Shown here: positions 1 to 10,786 of the stretch, piece by piece
Numbering within the stretch: position 1 is the first letter of the stretch
Layout of the letters: every line of letters starts with the position of its first letter
NCBI GenBank assembly: GCA_963969595.1
Contig: OZ018417.1
Coordinates: forward strand, 8,496,501-8,560,500
DNA: 64,000 nucleotides
Reading direction: 5' to 3'
Source of the DNA: Neckera pumila
Lineage: Eukaryota > Streptophyta > Bryopsida > Hypnales > Neckeraceae
Program-made: the position numbers and the translations under genes
Notes under the pieces: model-generated
What the model was told of the DNA's origin: nothing
What the model saw: the letters and a program-made list of their open reading frames with translations, nothing else
Databases searched by the model: none

Positions 1-620
1 AATTTTCTGTAGACTTGGTAATTTAGACCCATTTAATGACTTGTTTTTGGTACATTTTGACCTTTTTAATGTCACAATGTAGGTGTCTAAATTCATGCAA
101 TACCGTACCAGTTTCGTAAATAACTCGGGAAAATTTGAAAGATGTCAAAATTTTAAAAATTATTTACAACTATTTCTAAAAATCTGAAATAATTGCTTTG
201 AGAAAAAATAGAAAAAGCAACACATTTACGCATGAATCGAAAGAATCAATCCAAAATTAGGAGACCTCTTCATAAAGTGCCCCAAACAAAAAAATTCTTG
301 TCTCCATGCCAAATTGTTGAATTGCTAAAACTAAACTATTTTGGCAGGATAGTGCCAAAACTGCCTTGCATGTACGATAAAAAGGAATTATTTTTTAACT
401 TTGCAATAATCAAGTATGCCCCATTTAGAAGTGGAATTTACTCTAAAATGTTATAAAAATAAAGATTGTTGTGCGTAGAAGTGACATTGACTCTAAAAAC
501 ATTGATGGAGACAATAAAATTTCCTTTCAACAAATGAGAGCCAAAGTGGCAATGACAAACAACTAATTTTCATCCATTTTTTTGTTAATGTAAGATGGTG
601 GGCAGTTACATAGATACATA
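1..620. other. AT-rich gene-free DNA
   Basis: Very AT-rich with frequent stops in all frames. The one short ORF (232-456 +) has no recognisable motif and composition like the surrounding intergenic DNA. I see no gene here. Confidence 0.6.
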
Positions 621-860
621 ACTTGAAAAGCATGCTGTCAAGGATTTACAAATTTTTACAAACTTTTATAGCACTACAGAATTCTACAAGAATTTGAGAA
701 TACATTAGTTGAGAAGCACCTTGGAAGCACGTTGTCAAGGGTTTACAAATTTTTATAGCACTACAGATTCTACAAGCATTTGAGAATACATAAATTGAAA
801 AGCACGTTGTCAAAGGTTTACAAAGTTTTATATAGCATTGGAGATTCTAAAAACATGGTT
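621..860. repeat. Degenerate tandem repeat, about 85 bp unit, 3 copies
   Basis: Three head-to-tail copies starting near 621, 707 and 791. They share the cores GTCAAGGNTTTACAAATTTT, TAGCACTACAGATTCTACAA and TTTGAGAATACAT. The third copy is truncated and the most diverged. The repeat is non-coding and not next to a gene. Confidence 0.8.
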
Positions 861-1162
861 GCCACACTAGAGGAATTAGAAGGACAATTCTATAAGGCCT
901 TTAATTTTGGGAGCATAGTTGCTCCTTATCACTTTTCACCAAACTTGACTATCATTTCTTATTTCAAGCAAATTGGAAAACTTCTAGTACCTTGAAGCAA
1001 GTTTGAAGTTTTATTTTATTTTTGAATTTGCTAGATTGCAACTTGTCTAGTCAAATTTCACTTCATTCTCTAATATTATACACTTTTAATACATCATTGT
1101 CTATAAAATTCAAATATATTGAAGTGCAATTAGTTTCATAGAATATAGTCCGGAATATAGTA

Positions 1163-1699
1163 CTCCCTTTGTCGCAATAAAACGGCTCCAAATCAGGCAA
1201 AATTCTTGTCATACTAAGAAGTCCCGTTTCCTAATTTTAATTGTTGAATAAGTTTTGGCTAGGTTGGGCAACCTTGTAGGGACAAGTCATGCAATCAAGG
1301 AGCATTCTTCTCCTAGATTGCTCTGCCTTGCTCATATGAAGCACCTTGTAATTGCTGTCCTTGTAAGACAATAGAATTGACAATGTATTTGGTGACCACT
1401 TAGGTGTTATGAAGATTTGTTCATGAAGTGGTTTAGGTTTTTAGTATCCCATTGTTGCCACCAACCTTTAAAGCATAAAAAATGATGGAGTTGGTAGCAT
1501 TTTCAAATTATGCTCAAAAAAGGTACTTTCTCCATGGATTTTGGGTGCCTAGATGATGGCGCCTAAGCTGGAGCTTTTGCATAGATCTAAAGGATGGGTT
1601 ACTAGTTTTCAAATGCCTGGATCACTAGCAAAAAGACTAAAATTGTAGTTAATCCCTTGTTGGGAAGCTTTTTGGAGGTTATTAGTGGGACAAAGAGAG
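1163..1699. mobile_element. Stowaway-like MITE (Tc1/mariner type)
   Basis: The left end CTCCCTTTGTCGCAATAA and the reverse complement of the right end (CTCTCTTTGTCCCACTAATAA, positions 1679-1699) form an imperfect terminal inverted repeat. TA dinucleotides flank both ends (1161-1162 and 1700-1701), the Tc1/mariner target duplication. The termini resemble the CTCCCTCCGTCCC type of plant Stowaway elements. At 537 bp it has no transposase ORF and is non-autonomous. Confidence 0.7.
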
Positions 1700-2523
1700 T
1701 ATGCTTTATTGGATCACCATGTGCATAAAATCTTTGAAAGCAAAACTAAATACAATGTGAAATTAAGCATGAGCATTTAAAGAAATAATCCACATATTTA
1801 CTGTACATGTTTATCAAAAAAATAAGAGATTCAATTCCTAAGTATAATATTGTCAATTTATGTAGAGGATCTTCATCATTTCAAAGCAAACAAAACAAAG
1901 AGAATCCTCTGTCAATTTACAACTGAATAGGGAAATCTAACATTTAGCATTGAATACTTATCCGACAGTGGACGAACTTGATCTAACAAGCTTTCTCCTT
2001 AGACCACCACTGGCAACAAGGAGTTACAATGCAAGCTGGTCTACTTTCGCGAAATAGTTCCAATGTTCCCCGAACTCTTGCATCATAAATGCACTCCATA
2101 ACCTTCCCATCCTTCCAAAGGAATTACGAGCTATGTCTTTATTTTGATAACCCCAGTTTCATGCTGTACTGATTTCAGATATAATTCAAAGCAACAAGAA
2201 ACGTCGAAGCACACAAATCCAAAGAGTCGACACATGAGTAGAGTCAGAGACATCAAGACTATACTCCAGCACAAATTACTCGAGGACCAAGAGAACAACT
2301 TGTATCGTGGAATGCCAGTTTGAACCAAAGCATCTTCAATGCTTCAAATGTCATGGAAATGATACATATAACGACTAAAGTACATAAATCCCAGTTTATC
2401 CCAAATACTGTACATGACCCGTCTGCAATAGCAGACACGGTAGCTGCCAAAAATACAGCCCTAATGTGACGAATGCTACACATATGTTACAAGAAGAATG
2501 TGACATATTTACATACATGGGAT
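1700..2523. other. Intergenic DNA and probable 3' UTR
   Basis: The part nearest 2523 lies directly downstream of the stop codon of the minus-strand gene ending at 2524 and is probably its 3' UTR. The rest is AT-rich without a supported gene. Short minus-strand ORFs here (2131-2483) show no motif. Confidence 0.5.
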
Positions 2524-3509
2524 TTACAAGAAGTGCCACTGCTTGTAAGTCTTTTCTACAATGCCACCACCTGACCTGATGGCGTGATTTAGAGTATCAA
2601 CCGCAGGAGGCACACCCCACAGCAATGGCATAACTACCGACATTGTCAGCTTCTCATGCAGACCTTCCGTGGTGGCTTTTTCTGCTGCAACTACCTGCAG
2701 AGAGCATCCAATGTATGTAGAGAAGAAATTGTGGCAGGGAGCCGACCATGAGGAAAGAGAAAACTCATATTCCACAGCGATTGACACCCTCTTCCCAAAA
2801 CAAAACCCTTACAATGATACGAAGCTGTTAAGGTGTCATTTAATGCACCCTGACGTGCCCAAGCTAAAATAGAACGCCCACTTTGGAAGATAACGGTCGA
2901 TTATATCAAATTGCAAAACGTATTTCTATCATTCTGAAATGCAGGGTATGATTTCTTCTTTCTAGTGGAACCTTGTTTAGACATTTCTAAATGATTTATT
3001 TCAACTCCTACAATATGGAAGAGGCCACTTCTGTCCACTTTGGCCCTTCGGTTAACTGACAGGTACACATGTCGTAAAGAAATCATGGAAAGAAAAGGTA
3101 CCTCGCCCCCCAAATCCAGAACAGTGTCTTCGACCACGTCGTTCAGCATTTCAACGGATCGGCAGAAGCCAAACACACAAAACCTTCGGCCCCTGTCCAA
3201 GCCCTGCATCGACCTTCATTATTCTTTGCACGCCTATTACCTCAAGCATGTGACAGAGAATTACAAAGCCGTGTCACGAAACATGTGAATCTATTAGTGC
3301 ACTTCCTGCTACAGGTTGCATCTAGAATACGACACACCTTCAAATCAGAATCGTTAATGACCCCATGCATACGATAGCATAGCTCCCAGAAGAGCCTATC
3401 ACCATCCAAACTACAATAAATTGAGCTGTCCAAGTTGAGAAAGATCACTCACATTGGTGGCTGCAATGTCAAAAATGGCACCCAAGCAAAGACTCTGCTT
3501 AGGATCCAT
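2524..3509 (-). CDS. Conserved plant protein of unknown function (120 aa)
   Basis: Three exons on the minus strand: 3509-3453, 3203-3069 and 2694-2524. All junctions are phase 0 with GT-AG borders (donors GTGAGT and GTGTAC; acceptors GATGCAG and CTCTGCAG). The product is 19+45+56 residues. It starts MDPKQSLCLGAIFDIAATN, continues GLDRGRRFCVFGFCRS and ends GGGIVEKTYKQWHFL. It is uniformly well composed with no signal peptide, no clear membrane helix and no catalytic motif I can name. From memory it resembles short conserved proteins of unknown function in land plants, but I cannot give a family name. The start is the first ATG before the open frame. It lies 84 nt downstream of the stop of the same-strand model at 3594-4608. 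Confidence 0.75.
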
Positions 3510-3593
3510 GTAATCCTCTTCCCTAAACCGCCGTCGTCTGAGCTGAGACTGCTTTCTCTGTCAACCAGTGCCGCCACTTCAGTTGCGGTTCAT

Positions 3594-4608
3594 TCAGACA
3601 GGCAATGTATTTATTGGCTCTGAACCCAAGAAGAGGAGGCTTTGGACTAAGAAATCTATATTTAAATTTACAACGACTATCAGGAAAATGAGTAAGACCC
3701 TGCTCAAAAAGCTAGTCAATACCACAGGGAGGGTCAGAGCCTCTGGCAGCTCAGCTACTTGTTTCCAGTAAAACCATGAAGAATCAAGGATTCATGATTA
3801 GGAAACGATCAGTTCGATTGATCATACTGTGAAAAATATAGTTCAGAAATGTGCAAATTTCATATCAATTGAATCAGTGCAGAACATTGCATGTGCTGGT
3901 CAGTCAATAAATCAGCAATAAAATTGGACAAAAGACAGTCCACACATGACCTACTCGAAAATACTTAAAGAAAACAGGCATCCCAGGTCTTTAGGGGTTC
4001 AAATACTTCGTCAACATTGCATTCGACCGTAGTCATTCAAGGCACCATTTACGTCGGATTCTAGGGTTCGAGATGGTACCAGAAATGATGGACGAATTGA
4101 ACCTCCAATCTTCACTAGCCCGTCCGTGGTGAAAAAAGTAACAATGTCCTCTCGAATCCAATCTGCAAATCATTGGATCCCCAATCACTTCAGCGCAAGC
4201 TCTTCTCTTCAGAACCAAATCAATCTAACACTAGAATCCGACATCGCAACAAAAGCTCAAGTCATAGCAGCCACACATAGTTCCACCATAGACATTGCAA
4301 CAAAACGACTCTCAACAAAAACCCTGAATGCCAATCCTACCATCCTTGTCGGAAGAATCCCAAGAGGGATCCCACGGGTAAGGCCCAAAGTCGTCCCTCC
4401 GACTCCAAAACCAAGAATCGCTCTCCTCCCCGTCGCTGGTCCCTGACTGCCGTGCTTGCGGAGACACCATCCCTTGCCGCTTAGAAACCCTAGACCAATT
4501 CAGTACGCCTCCGGCACTCCAATTTCCACGCACGTTACATCTTGCGACATGAGACTGAACAGGGCAAGAAACCCAGCTCATCTGCACGCACACAACTCCG
4601 CTCCCCAT
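3594..4608 (-). CDS. Probable plastid-targeted small membrane protein
   Basis: Exon 1 is 4608-4323, with ATG at 4608 and a second in-frame ATG at 4581. Exon 2 begins at 4162 after the acceptor GATTTGCAG; the donor is a weak GTTTTT. The N-terminus is rich in Ser, Arg and Val with few acidic residues, like a plastid transit peptide. The mature part contains SWFWSRRDDFGPYPWDPSWD, then DWIREDIVTFFTTDGLVKIGG. Read straight on, exon 2 stops at 4011 (145 aa). A phase-compatible third exon, 3749-3594, adds a hydrophobic segment (LPVVLTSFLSRVLLIFLIVV); the donor would be at 4052 or 4079, giving 183 or 174 aa. I favour the three-exon form but the third exon is uncertain. The family is not recognised. 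A 67-bp tandem array abuts the start codon. Confidence 0.45.
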
Positions 4609-4609
4609 C

Positions 4610-5065
4610 TCGGTGCGAGATACCGCCAGTTGACAATCGGTAGTGCAATTTCAGCAAAGTATAAAAGGCATTCAAATCGATGCGGGGAATCCCGAACTGA
4701 TAATCTGTAGTGAATTTTCAACAATATGTCAAAGGGATTCAAATGAATGCGAGGAACCCCTAATTGAAAATGTGCAGTGAAATTATAGCAACGCCTCAAA
4801 AGGATTCACATCGATGTGCAGAAGCCCTAATTGACAATCTGTAGTGAAATTCCAGCAAAGTATCAAGGAATTCAAATCGATGCGAGGAATCACCAACTCA
4901 GAATCTGAATTGAATTTTCAGCAACGTATCAAAGGAATTCAAATCGATGCGAGGAAGCCCCAATTGGTGAAATTTCAGCGAAGTATCAAATCGATGGGAA
5001 GAACTCCACCTGACAATCTGTAGTGAATTTCGGCAAAGTATCAAATGTACTCAAATCGATGAGAG
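4610..5065. repeat. Minisatellite, about 67 bp unit, 7 copies
   Basis: The core TTCAAATCGATGCGAGGAA recurs at about 4671, 4738, 4805, 4871, 4938, 4986 and 5051, so spacing is 65-67 bp except for one shortened unit of about 48 bp. A second shared block is GACAATCTGTAGTGAAATTT. The array ends 2 bp from the ATG of the minus-strand gene at 4608, so it occupies its 5' leader or core promoter. Confidence 0.85.
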
Positions 5066-7327
5066 TCGCGGGCGCTCCAGCTACAATTTCTGGAGCTGTG
5101 GAAACCTAACTTAATCGTTAATTCATCACGGAGGGGGTCAAGAAGAGATGAGTTGCTGTGAGGAAGAGATGAAACTCTGATTTTCAGAGAATCAGAAAAA
5201 ATGAAGAGATGATTGTTCGGCAAACTGATTCCACGTGAATTGCAGCCATTTCTTTCTTCCGGCCAGTCGAATTCGAGAGGTGTGAGCCTGTGAGGAGCAA
5301 GTGGAGGAGCTTGAAAGGTAGTGAGAAAGTAAAAGGCAAAGCAAATAGCGTGTGAAGCGAGAACAGATCATGACCACCGGAACGGCAAATGAGCAGGTAA
5401 CCGCAATTTATGGATTGAAAATTGAGCGGTAAGGGCTCTTTCAGAGCATCCTCAGTCCAACCGGTACATTGGCCCTCCAAATGTGTTTCTAACATGGAAC
5501 TCATGTATAATTAGAACTTAAAATTATTAATGCATCATTTCAAAGTGTATCCAAAGTACTTTTGATTAAACATAAGAAAATTCAAATTTAGAAATTGAAC
5601 AACCACTTCAAAAGTGAGCTAAAAGTCAAAAATTATAAAGGCTTTGGCAAATCACACTTACCAAAACAAAATTTTCCCAATTGCACTCTAAATAATATTT
5701 TTTTTAAGGATGTTGCCACAAGTGATGTTGTGATTTGATGGAACCTTTTAACCCTTAAACGTCTTGATCCATTGTGAAATAGTCAAACTTCCTCTCTAAG
5801 CTAAATTTAGCATATTAAATTGTGTTAAAAAAAAATCTTATATTTTTATCACTTGAGATTCTAAATTATATATCATTGTGGAAAATTTCAATCTGTTTTG
5901 TGAAAAATTGTAACTGTTATCATTTTTGTTGCAAAAAGTATAACCATAAACAAGTAAAAGAAGCAAAAACAATCCAAATGATTTGAAAAATTTTCTAGAG
6001 TTACAAGTAGCAATAGAGATTAGTGTAAAAAAATTTCAATTGGTTATTTTATTTTTTACACCCAAAGCAACCACAACAAAGACGTTGAAGTCAAATTTGA
6101 CCATCAAACCAAATTTATCTTTTTATTTAATAGATGTATAAAATTTTGATATTTTTAGCTAGTGGAAAAATTCATTTTCTATTTATATTGTTTTTTCAAT
6201 AATTTTGATGAAAAAATTCAAATTATTGTGATTTTTTAATGTTAAAGGTGGAAATCAAATTATATAAATGATAATATATATTAGAATAACTGTAAATGTA
6301 ACCATAAATGAAAGATGGAATGAGAAATATAATTCTATAATTTAAATATAAAATAATTTTTTCTAAAGAAACTATTAATGAAAAATACACCATACTGTAT
6401 TATTTGGGTTCTAATACATGGAGCTTTCAACTGTAATACCTCTTTCAATCTTTGACATTTTTCAAAATTTTGAAATGGAGTAGAAACAAAACATGTCAAG
6501 TTCTATTTTCTTAGTTTAAATCAAATTCCAGAAATAGTTATTTTGAAAGTTACAATTGAGATTGATTGAAGCGCATCCGCTTTTTGGATGCGTGGACTTT
6601 TAACAATTAAAGCTTGCATGATACTGAAATTATATACATATTAGACAACCTAGTGCATAAGTTCCTAATAACGTATGGTATCAAAAATGTTTGGTGAAGA
6701 GACATTCCCTTGTGTAAATTTCTACAATAAAATTGAAAAATTGGATGAAAGTTTGAAGACTTGTTTGAACAGATGATCTTCAAATGTATAGTTACTACGT
6801 TAGCTCGTGGAATGTAGTGATTGTAATGCCACCTAAAAATCTATTCATTTTTCTAGTAGTGCTTCATTCAGGTATGACAATTAAAGTTAATAAAAAAAAT
6901 TCAGTCATTTGAAGGCACCTTGAACATTAAATTATCTATAGTGAATTTTCTACCTAACTAAAGTGTGTGCATCTTTTGAAAGTTGGTGTATTGATTGAGA
7001 TTGAGTACAAAAAAAATTTCATAGATTAATTTTGAAATGTAAGTCTTGAAAGGTCAGAATTTGAAAGATATTCTTTCTAAGAAATTGAAATTGGGACTTA
7101 TTTACTTTCTTCAAGTACCTATTATATATTGATTGTTGAATATTCCCTCGAATATTTTGCTATAGACTTAAGAACCCTTTGAGGATGAAGAAGCTTATTT
7201 CTTGAACCTCACATTAATAGCAATATTTTAGAATTTATACAATGATTTTTTTAAGTTCAAATAAGTTCAAACAACTATTTCTTTTGAAGAACACAAGGAA
7301 TGTTCTTCATTCAATAAAATGATGTAA
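5066..7327. other. Gene-free AT-rich DNA
   Basis: 5066-5500 is less AT-rich and is probably the upstream leader/promoter of the minus-strand gene at 4608. Its 106-residue minus-strand ORF (5504-5184) is Leu/Ser/Phe-rich without a motif. From 5500 onwards the DNA is very AT-rich with no coding evidence. One isolated TTAACCCTTAAACG near 5748 looks like a lone end of the TTAA transposon family, without a visible partner. Confidence 0.55.
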
Positions 7328-7711
7328 GAGCATCTCTACTCTTTCCCTATAAAGGGGGCCAGGATGGTGTATTTTGAGCCTGGATAGCTTTCAGTCCCCC
7401 ACTACAACTGTCTAATTTGTCCTTGTCACCTCGGCCACAAAAAAACAAGTTGCTTGACCGCAATCTTTGAGAGCCCACTCATCCCTCACGCTACATAACC
7501 ATTATTAGAAAACTTTTGCTGTTACTTTGTTTCACATGCTTGAAAACGTGAACAATGTCAAAGAATTAATTGCAAGACTCCAAATCAAGAACAAATATAG
7601 ACATTGACAGTTTGGTGGGGCTTGAAGGTGGGTATGGTTAAGGTTCCATTTTGGGACCTTGCCATAGGTAGTTCCCTTTGCTAATTTTATATGGCAAGAG
7701 TGGAGATGCTC
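7328..7711. mobile_element. PIF/Harbinger (Tourist)-like MITE
   Basis: The left end GAGCATCTCTACTCTTTCC and the reverse complement of the right end GAGCATCTCCACTCTTGCC match at 17 of 19 positions, and similarity continues to about 25 bp. The element is flanked by direct TAA trinucleotides (7325-7327 and 7712-7714). A 3-bp TWA target duplication is the PIF/Harbinger hallmark, and GAGCATCTCC is a common plant MITE terminus. It is 384 bp with no transposase. The overlapping ORF 7532-7726 (-) runs through the right terminus and is not a gene. Confidence 0.8.
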
Positions 7712-7979
7712 TAAAAGCATTTGCATTGTGTCTCAAAATCAGTCCCCATACGGCAAAAGAACGGGCCCGGAGTGAAAAGTGTCCCCCATCCCTCATGCAC
7801 CAATGGAATCTAGTTGGATGGGCTTGCTAAATATTGCCATATCCTCACAATCCTCTGTCTCCAGTCTAATGTTTTGTGTGCCCATGAAGTGGAGGATCTT
7901 TGCATGTTCTTTGTTACAATAAATGTTGAATAGTCAAGGGTGACATCATTTGGCGTGACTCCAAGGGAATCTCTCCTTT

Positions 7980-9060
7980 TTAACCCCTAAAAGACCCACG
8001 AGCAGGGGATTGTCCCTTCAAGGGACAAATGGGATTTTGGACAGGTATCTACGGGCTGAAATTTTGTTGTGATTTTTTGAAACTTTTGGAAAAATAGAAA
8101 AATTGCTAAGCTTTGTGGGAATATAATTTTTTTTTAATCGGTGCCCGGAAAAAAAATTTATACCCAAATAAGCTCAAAACAGGGGATGGGGTATAGCAAA
8201 AAAAATTTTGCAAACTTTTTATTTTTTATTTTTATTTTTTTTCTTATAGATTATAATTTTGCCAATCTAGAATTCTTTGATTCATTTCATTTGGATTTTT
8301 CATGAGAAAGTTACAGACAATCTTGTTTTTTGGGCACTTAGAGCATCTTCCTGAAATAAATAACTTGTAGGATTCATTTCTGAATGCAATTTTAACAATT
8401 TTTCAAAAAAAAAGTTCCACAAGGTTTAGTTTTTTTGCTAGAACAATCTCAGCATTGGAATTAGTGCTTTTCAATTCCATATAAAAGATATTAATATTTT
8501 AGAATTTCCTTCTATCTTGTACCTACTTCTAATTAACAATTTTTTTAGTGATGAAAATTAAGTTTTTTTTTATTTTTTTTTCCTAGATTTTCAATTCAGT
8601 TCTCTACTATAAAAATTCAAAGCTCAAAACTCTGTAGTGCAAAAAATTTAAGTTAAAAATGTTCAAAGTCATAAAATCTAGTCCCACAATGTACTGAAAA
8701 ACTTGTTTTTTTAACTTTGAACATAGATATCTTGCAATTTGTGCAGTCAAAAATTATGAAATTTTTTCCACACATTCTCATAGAAGAAGAACTCTAGTCA
8801 TTTATGACTAGCGTGAATAAAGAGTCTATTGGGAATAGTTCTACTATCTAGGCCATGAAGGCTTAGATAGCAAGTGCTATCCTTGATGCCTCTTTTCAGA
8901 GGAACCATCTCTCATACTAGTTAGATGTAAGAGCCTACGGTTCGATGTGCAAAAAAAAAAAAAATAGTTTTCAAATTTTTTTACTCTTTGCTATTGCTAT
9001 AGAAATGACAGTTTTGATTATTTTTTGGTAGAAAAAAGACCTTGGGCCATTAGGGATTAA
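7980..9060. mobile_element. TTAA-ended non-autonomous DNA transposon (copy 1)
   Basis: Left end TTAACCCCTAAAAGACCCA; reverse complement of the right end TTAATCCCTAATGGCCCA. The interior is about 1.05 kb of AT-rich non-coding DNA with several homopolymer tracts. It belongs to the same terminal family as the elements at 30779, 38190, 47154 and 47714. Confidence 0.55.
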
Positions 9061-9341
9061 CTTTTAGGGGTAGTTAACCGTTTGTTGAGCCCAGCCACCA
9101 TTCCATAGTGGGATCAAGTCACCCACCCTAAACATTTCTTTTCCATGTGGCCTTTTGAGATAGTTTTCCATGCCATGGAGCCCGGGCCACGGTAGTGGTA
9201 CTCTAAAGATCTTCCCTAATAATATTATACTTTCCACAGTATGATCAATCTACTGTAAATGCTCATTTTTATATCAAAAATCCTTGGTCCATAAAGGATT
9301 TACTTTGTGTGGAATGCAAAACTGTCATTCCTTCGCTGTCA

Positions 9342-9754
9342 GTAAGGTGGGATGCTCTAAAAGCGACCACTTAAGGGCTGGTCCGCCTTTTCCGTAGGTC
9401 TGCATGAATAGAAATATTTTTCATTCATTTTTTAGAAAAAGAAAAATGGATGAAGAACGTAACCCAAGTGGTTTTATATTTTTTGAAGCATTTTTGAATT
9501 AGTTATGAACTTCCTAAGATTTCTGTTGTAGGTACCTATTTGTGACCCTAGGTCTTCCAAAATGCGTACACTTACAACTTCTAAAGTGATTTGAGGAAGT
9601 CAAGGCCAATGACGGGCTCTTGCAATAAAGAATACTTTTTGGGGGTTCAATCAATGACTAAAGTGGTTTATTAAAGACCAACTCATATCTATTCAGTACC
9701 ATTTTGTAGGGTTGATTTGAAGAAGCCGGTCGCTTTTAGAGCATCCTACCTTAC
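9342..9754. repeat. Inverted repeat pair, 27-bp arms, possible MITE
   Basis: Arm 9342-9368 and arm 9728-9754 are reverse complements with one mismatch in 27. Both contain GGATGCTCTAAAAGCGACC or its complement. The GAGCATCC/TTA core resembles the TAA-flanked MITE at 7328 but in outward orientation. This could be a foldback element or two element ends facing each other. No clear target duplication was found. Confidence 0.6.
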
Positions 9755-9854
9755 CGCAAGATCAGTTGCAGTTGTTCAAAATTTTTTGCAACTCTTGTTT
9801 AGGAAATAGCTGGCGTACGTACAGATTGAGCATTCCAAACAACAGCAGCTCATC

Positions 9855-10220
9855 ATTTTTTGGAAGACAAGGCATGCTTCCGGCATCGGAGATTAAGACG
9901 TTGCCGTTAACGCATTGTGATGTTACAGAGAATCAGCAGAGCGAGCGTTTGGAAAGATTAATTCAGTGGCTGAAGGAGAGCTTGCTTTAGGAAGTGCGTG
10001 GTACAATTTGCCGCGCTATAGACGCGCATTTCTTGCTTATGCACTTTTCTGGCTTTCTTGGTGCGTTTTGCTCCTTTGCGGCGTCGATTACTAAGGCCTA
10101 GCTAGTGCATGAAGTTTGTTAAATACACCGTCCATTGCTTTTGTTATTCAAGAAGAGAATGGACGTGGCTCTGCAGCTGCGTTGCTTGAAATTATGTAGC
10201 CTAATCTAAGTTTGCACCGT
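9855..10220 (+). pseudogene. Decayed first-exon copy 1 of the O-fucosyltransferase
   Basis: This block and the next are tandem homologues of the region holding the O-fucosyltransferase start (10650-11110). Shared landmarks in order: TTTTGGAAGACAAGGCATG, GGAAAGATYAATTCAG, GCATTTCTTGCTTATG, TTTTGCTCC, GATTACYAWGGCCTA and TTCAAGAAGAGAATGGACGT. Stops and indels destroy the frame that encodes the signal-anchor exon downstream. Small ORFs here (for example 9766-9990) are out of the parental frame. Confidence 0.75.
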
Positions 10221-10625
10221 ATTTTTGGAAGACAAGGCATGTTTCCGCCATCGGGAGATTGAGACCTTGTTAACGCATTATGATGTAACAGAGAATCAGG
10301 AGAGCGAGCGTTTGGAAAGATCAATTCAGTGGGGGAAGGAGAGCTTGCTGTAGGAGGCGCGTGGTAGAATTTGGCGCTATAGCCGCATTTCTTGCTTATG
10401 TACGTTTCTTGCTTAATTTTCTTGGTGTTTTGCTCCTTTGCGGCGTCGAAAAAATGGACGTGGATCTGCAGCTGCGCTGCTTGAAATTATGTCATCTGAT
10501 CTAAGTATCCACCGTTACTGGAAAGAGACAAGGTGGAGGCGAGTTCTGGCTGTAGCGTCGTTTCTTGGCAAACAATATGTGAAAAGATTATGTAGAGATT
10601 ATGTGCATTTTGGATACCATTAGCT
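10221..10625 (+). pseudogene. Decayed first-exon copy 2 of the O-fucosyltransferase
   Basis: Second tandem copy, closest to copy 1 over GAGAATCAGGAGAGCGAGCG and the following 200 bp. It extends further 3' than copy 1, into DNA homologous to the exon-1 stretch encoding RGGGEFLSFLANDEKFMYY; compare TTTCTTGGCAAACAATATGT with the gene's TTTCTTGGCGAACGATGAAA. The reading frame is broken. Confidence 0.75.
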
Positions 10626-10654
10626 CAACTTTTCACATATTGTTTGCCAAGAAA
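10561..10654. repeat. Perfect 26-bp inverted repeat at a pseudo-exon end
   Basis: TTTCTTGGCAAACAATATGT plus GAAAAG at 10561-10586 is exactly reverse-complemented at 10629-10654, with a 42-bp spacer. The left arm lies in the copy of the exon segment encoding SFLANDEK. The right arm sits at the junction to the functional gene copy. Confidence 0.9.
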
Positions 10655-10786
10655 CTACGTTGCACCATATTTTTTGAGTTCTGCTCTTTTTTGGAGGACA
10701 TAAGAGGCGAGAGCATCTTTTTGGCATAGAGAGACGTTGACGCATCGTGATTTAATGGAGGAGCAGAACGTGTGTTTGAGGTAGCG

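Noticed and set aside
4610..5065. CRISPR-like array of regularly spaced repeats
   Set aside because: The units are contiguous degenerate repeats without unique spacers, in a plant nuclear context.
10772..10786. Upstream start for the O-fucosyltransferase
   Set aside because: That frame begins with GTG; the first ATG is at 10787 and precedes a proper signal-anchor.
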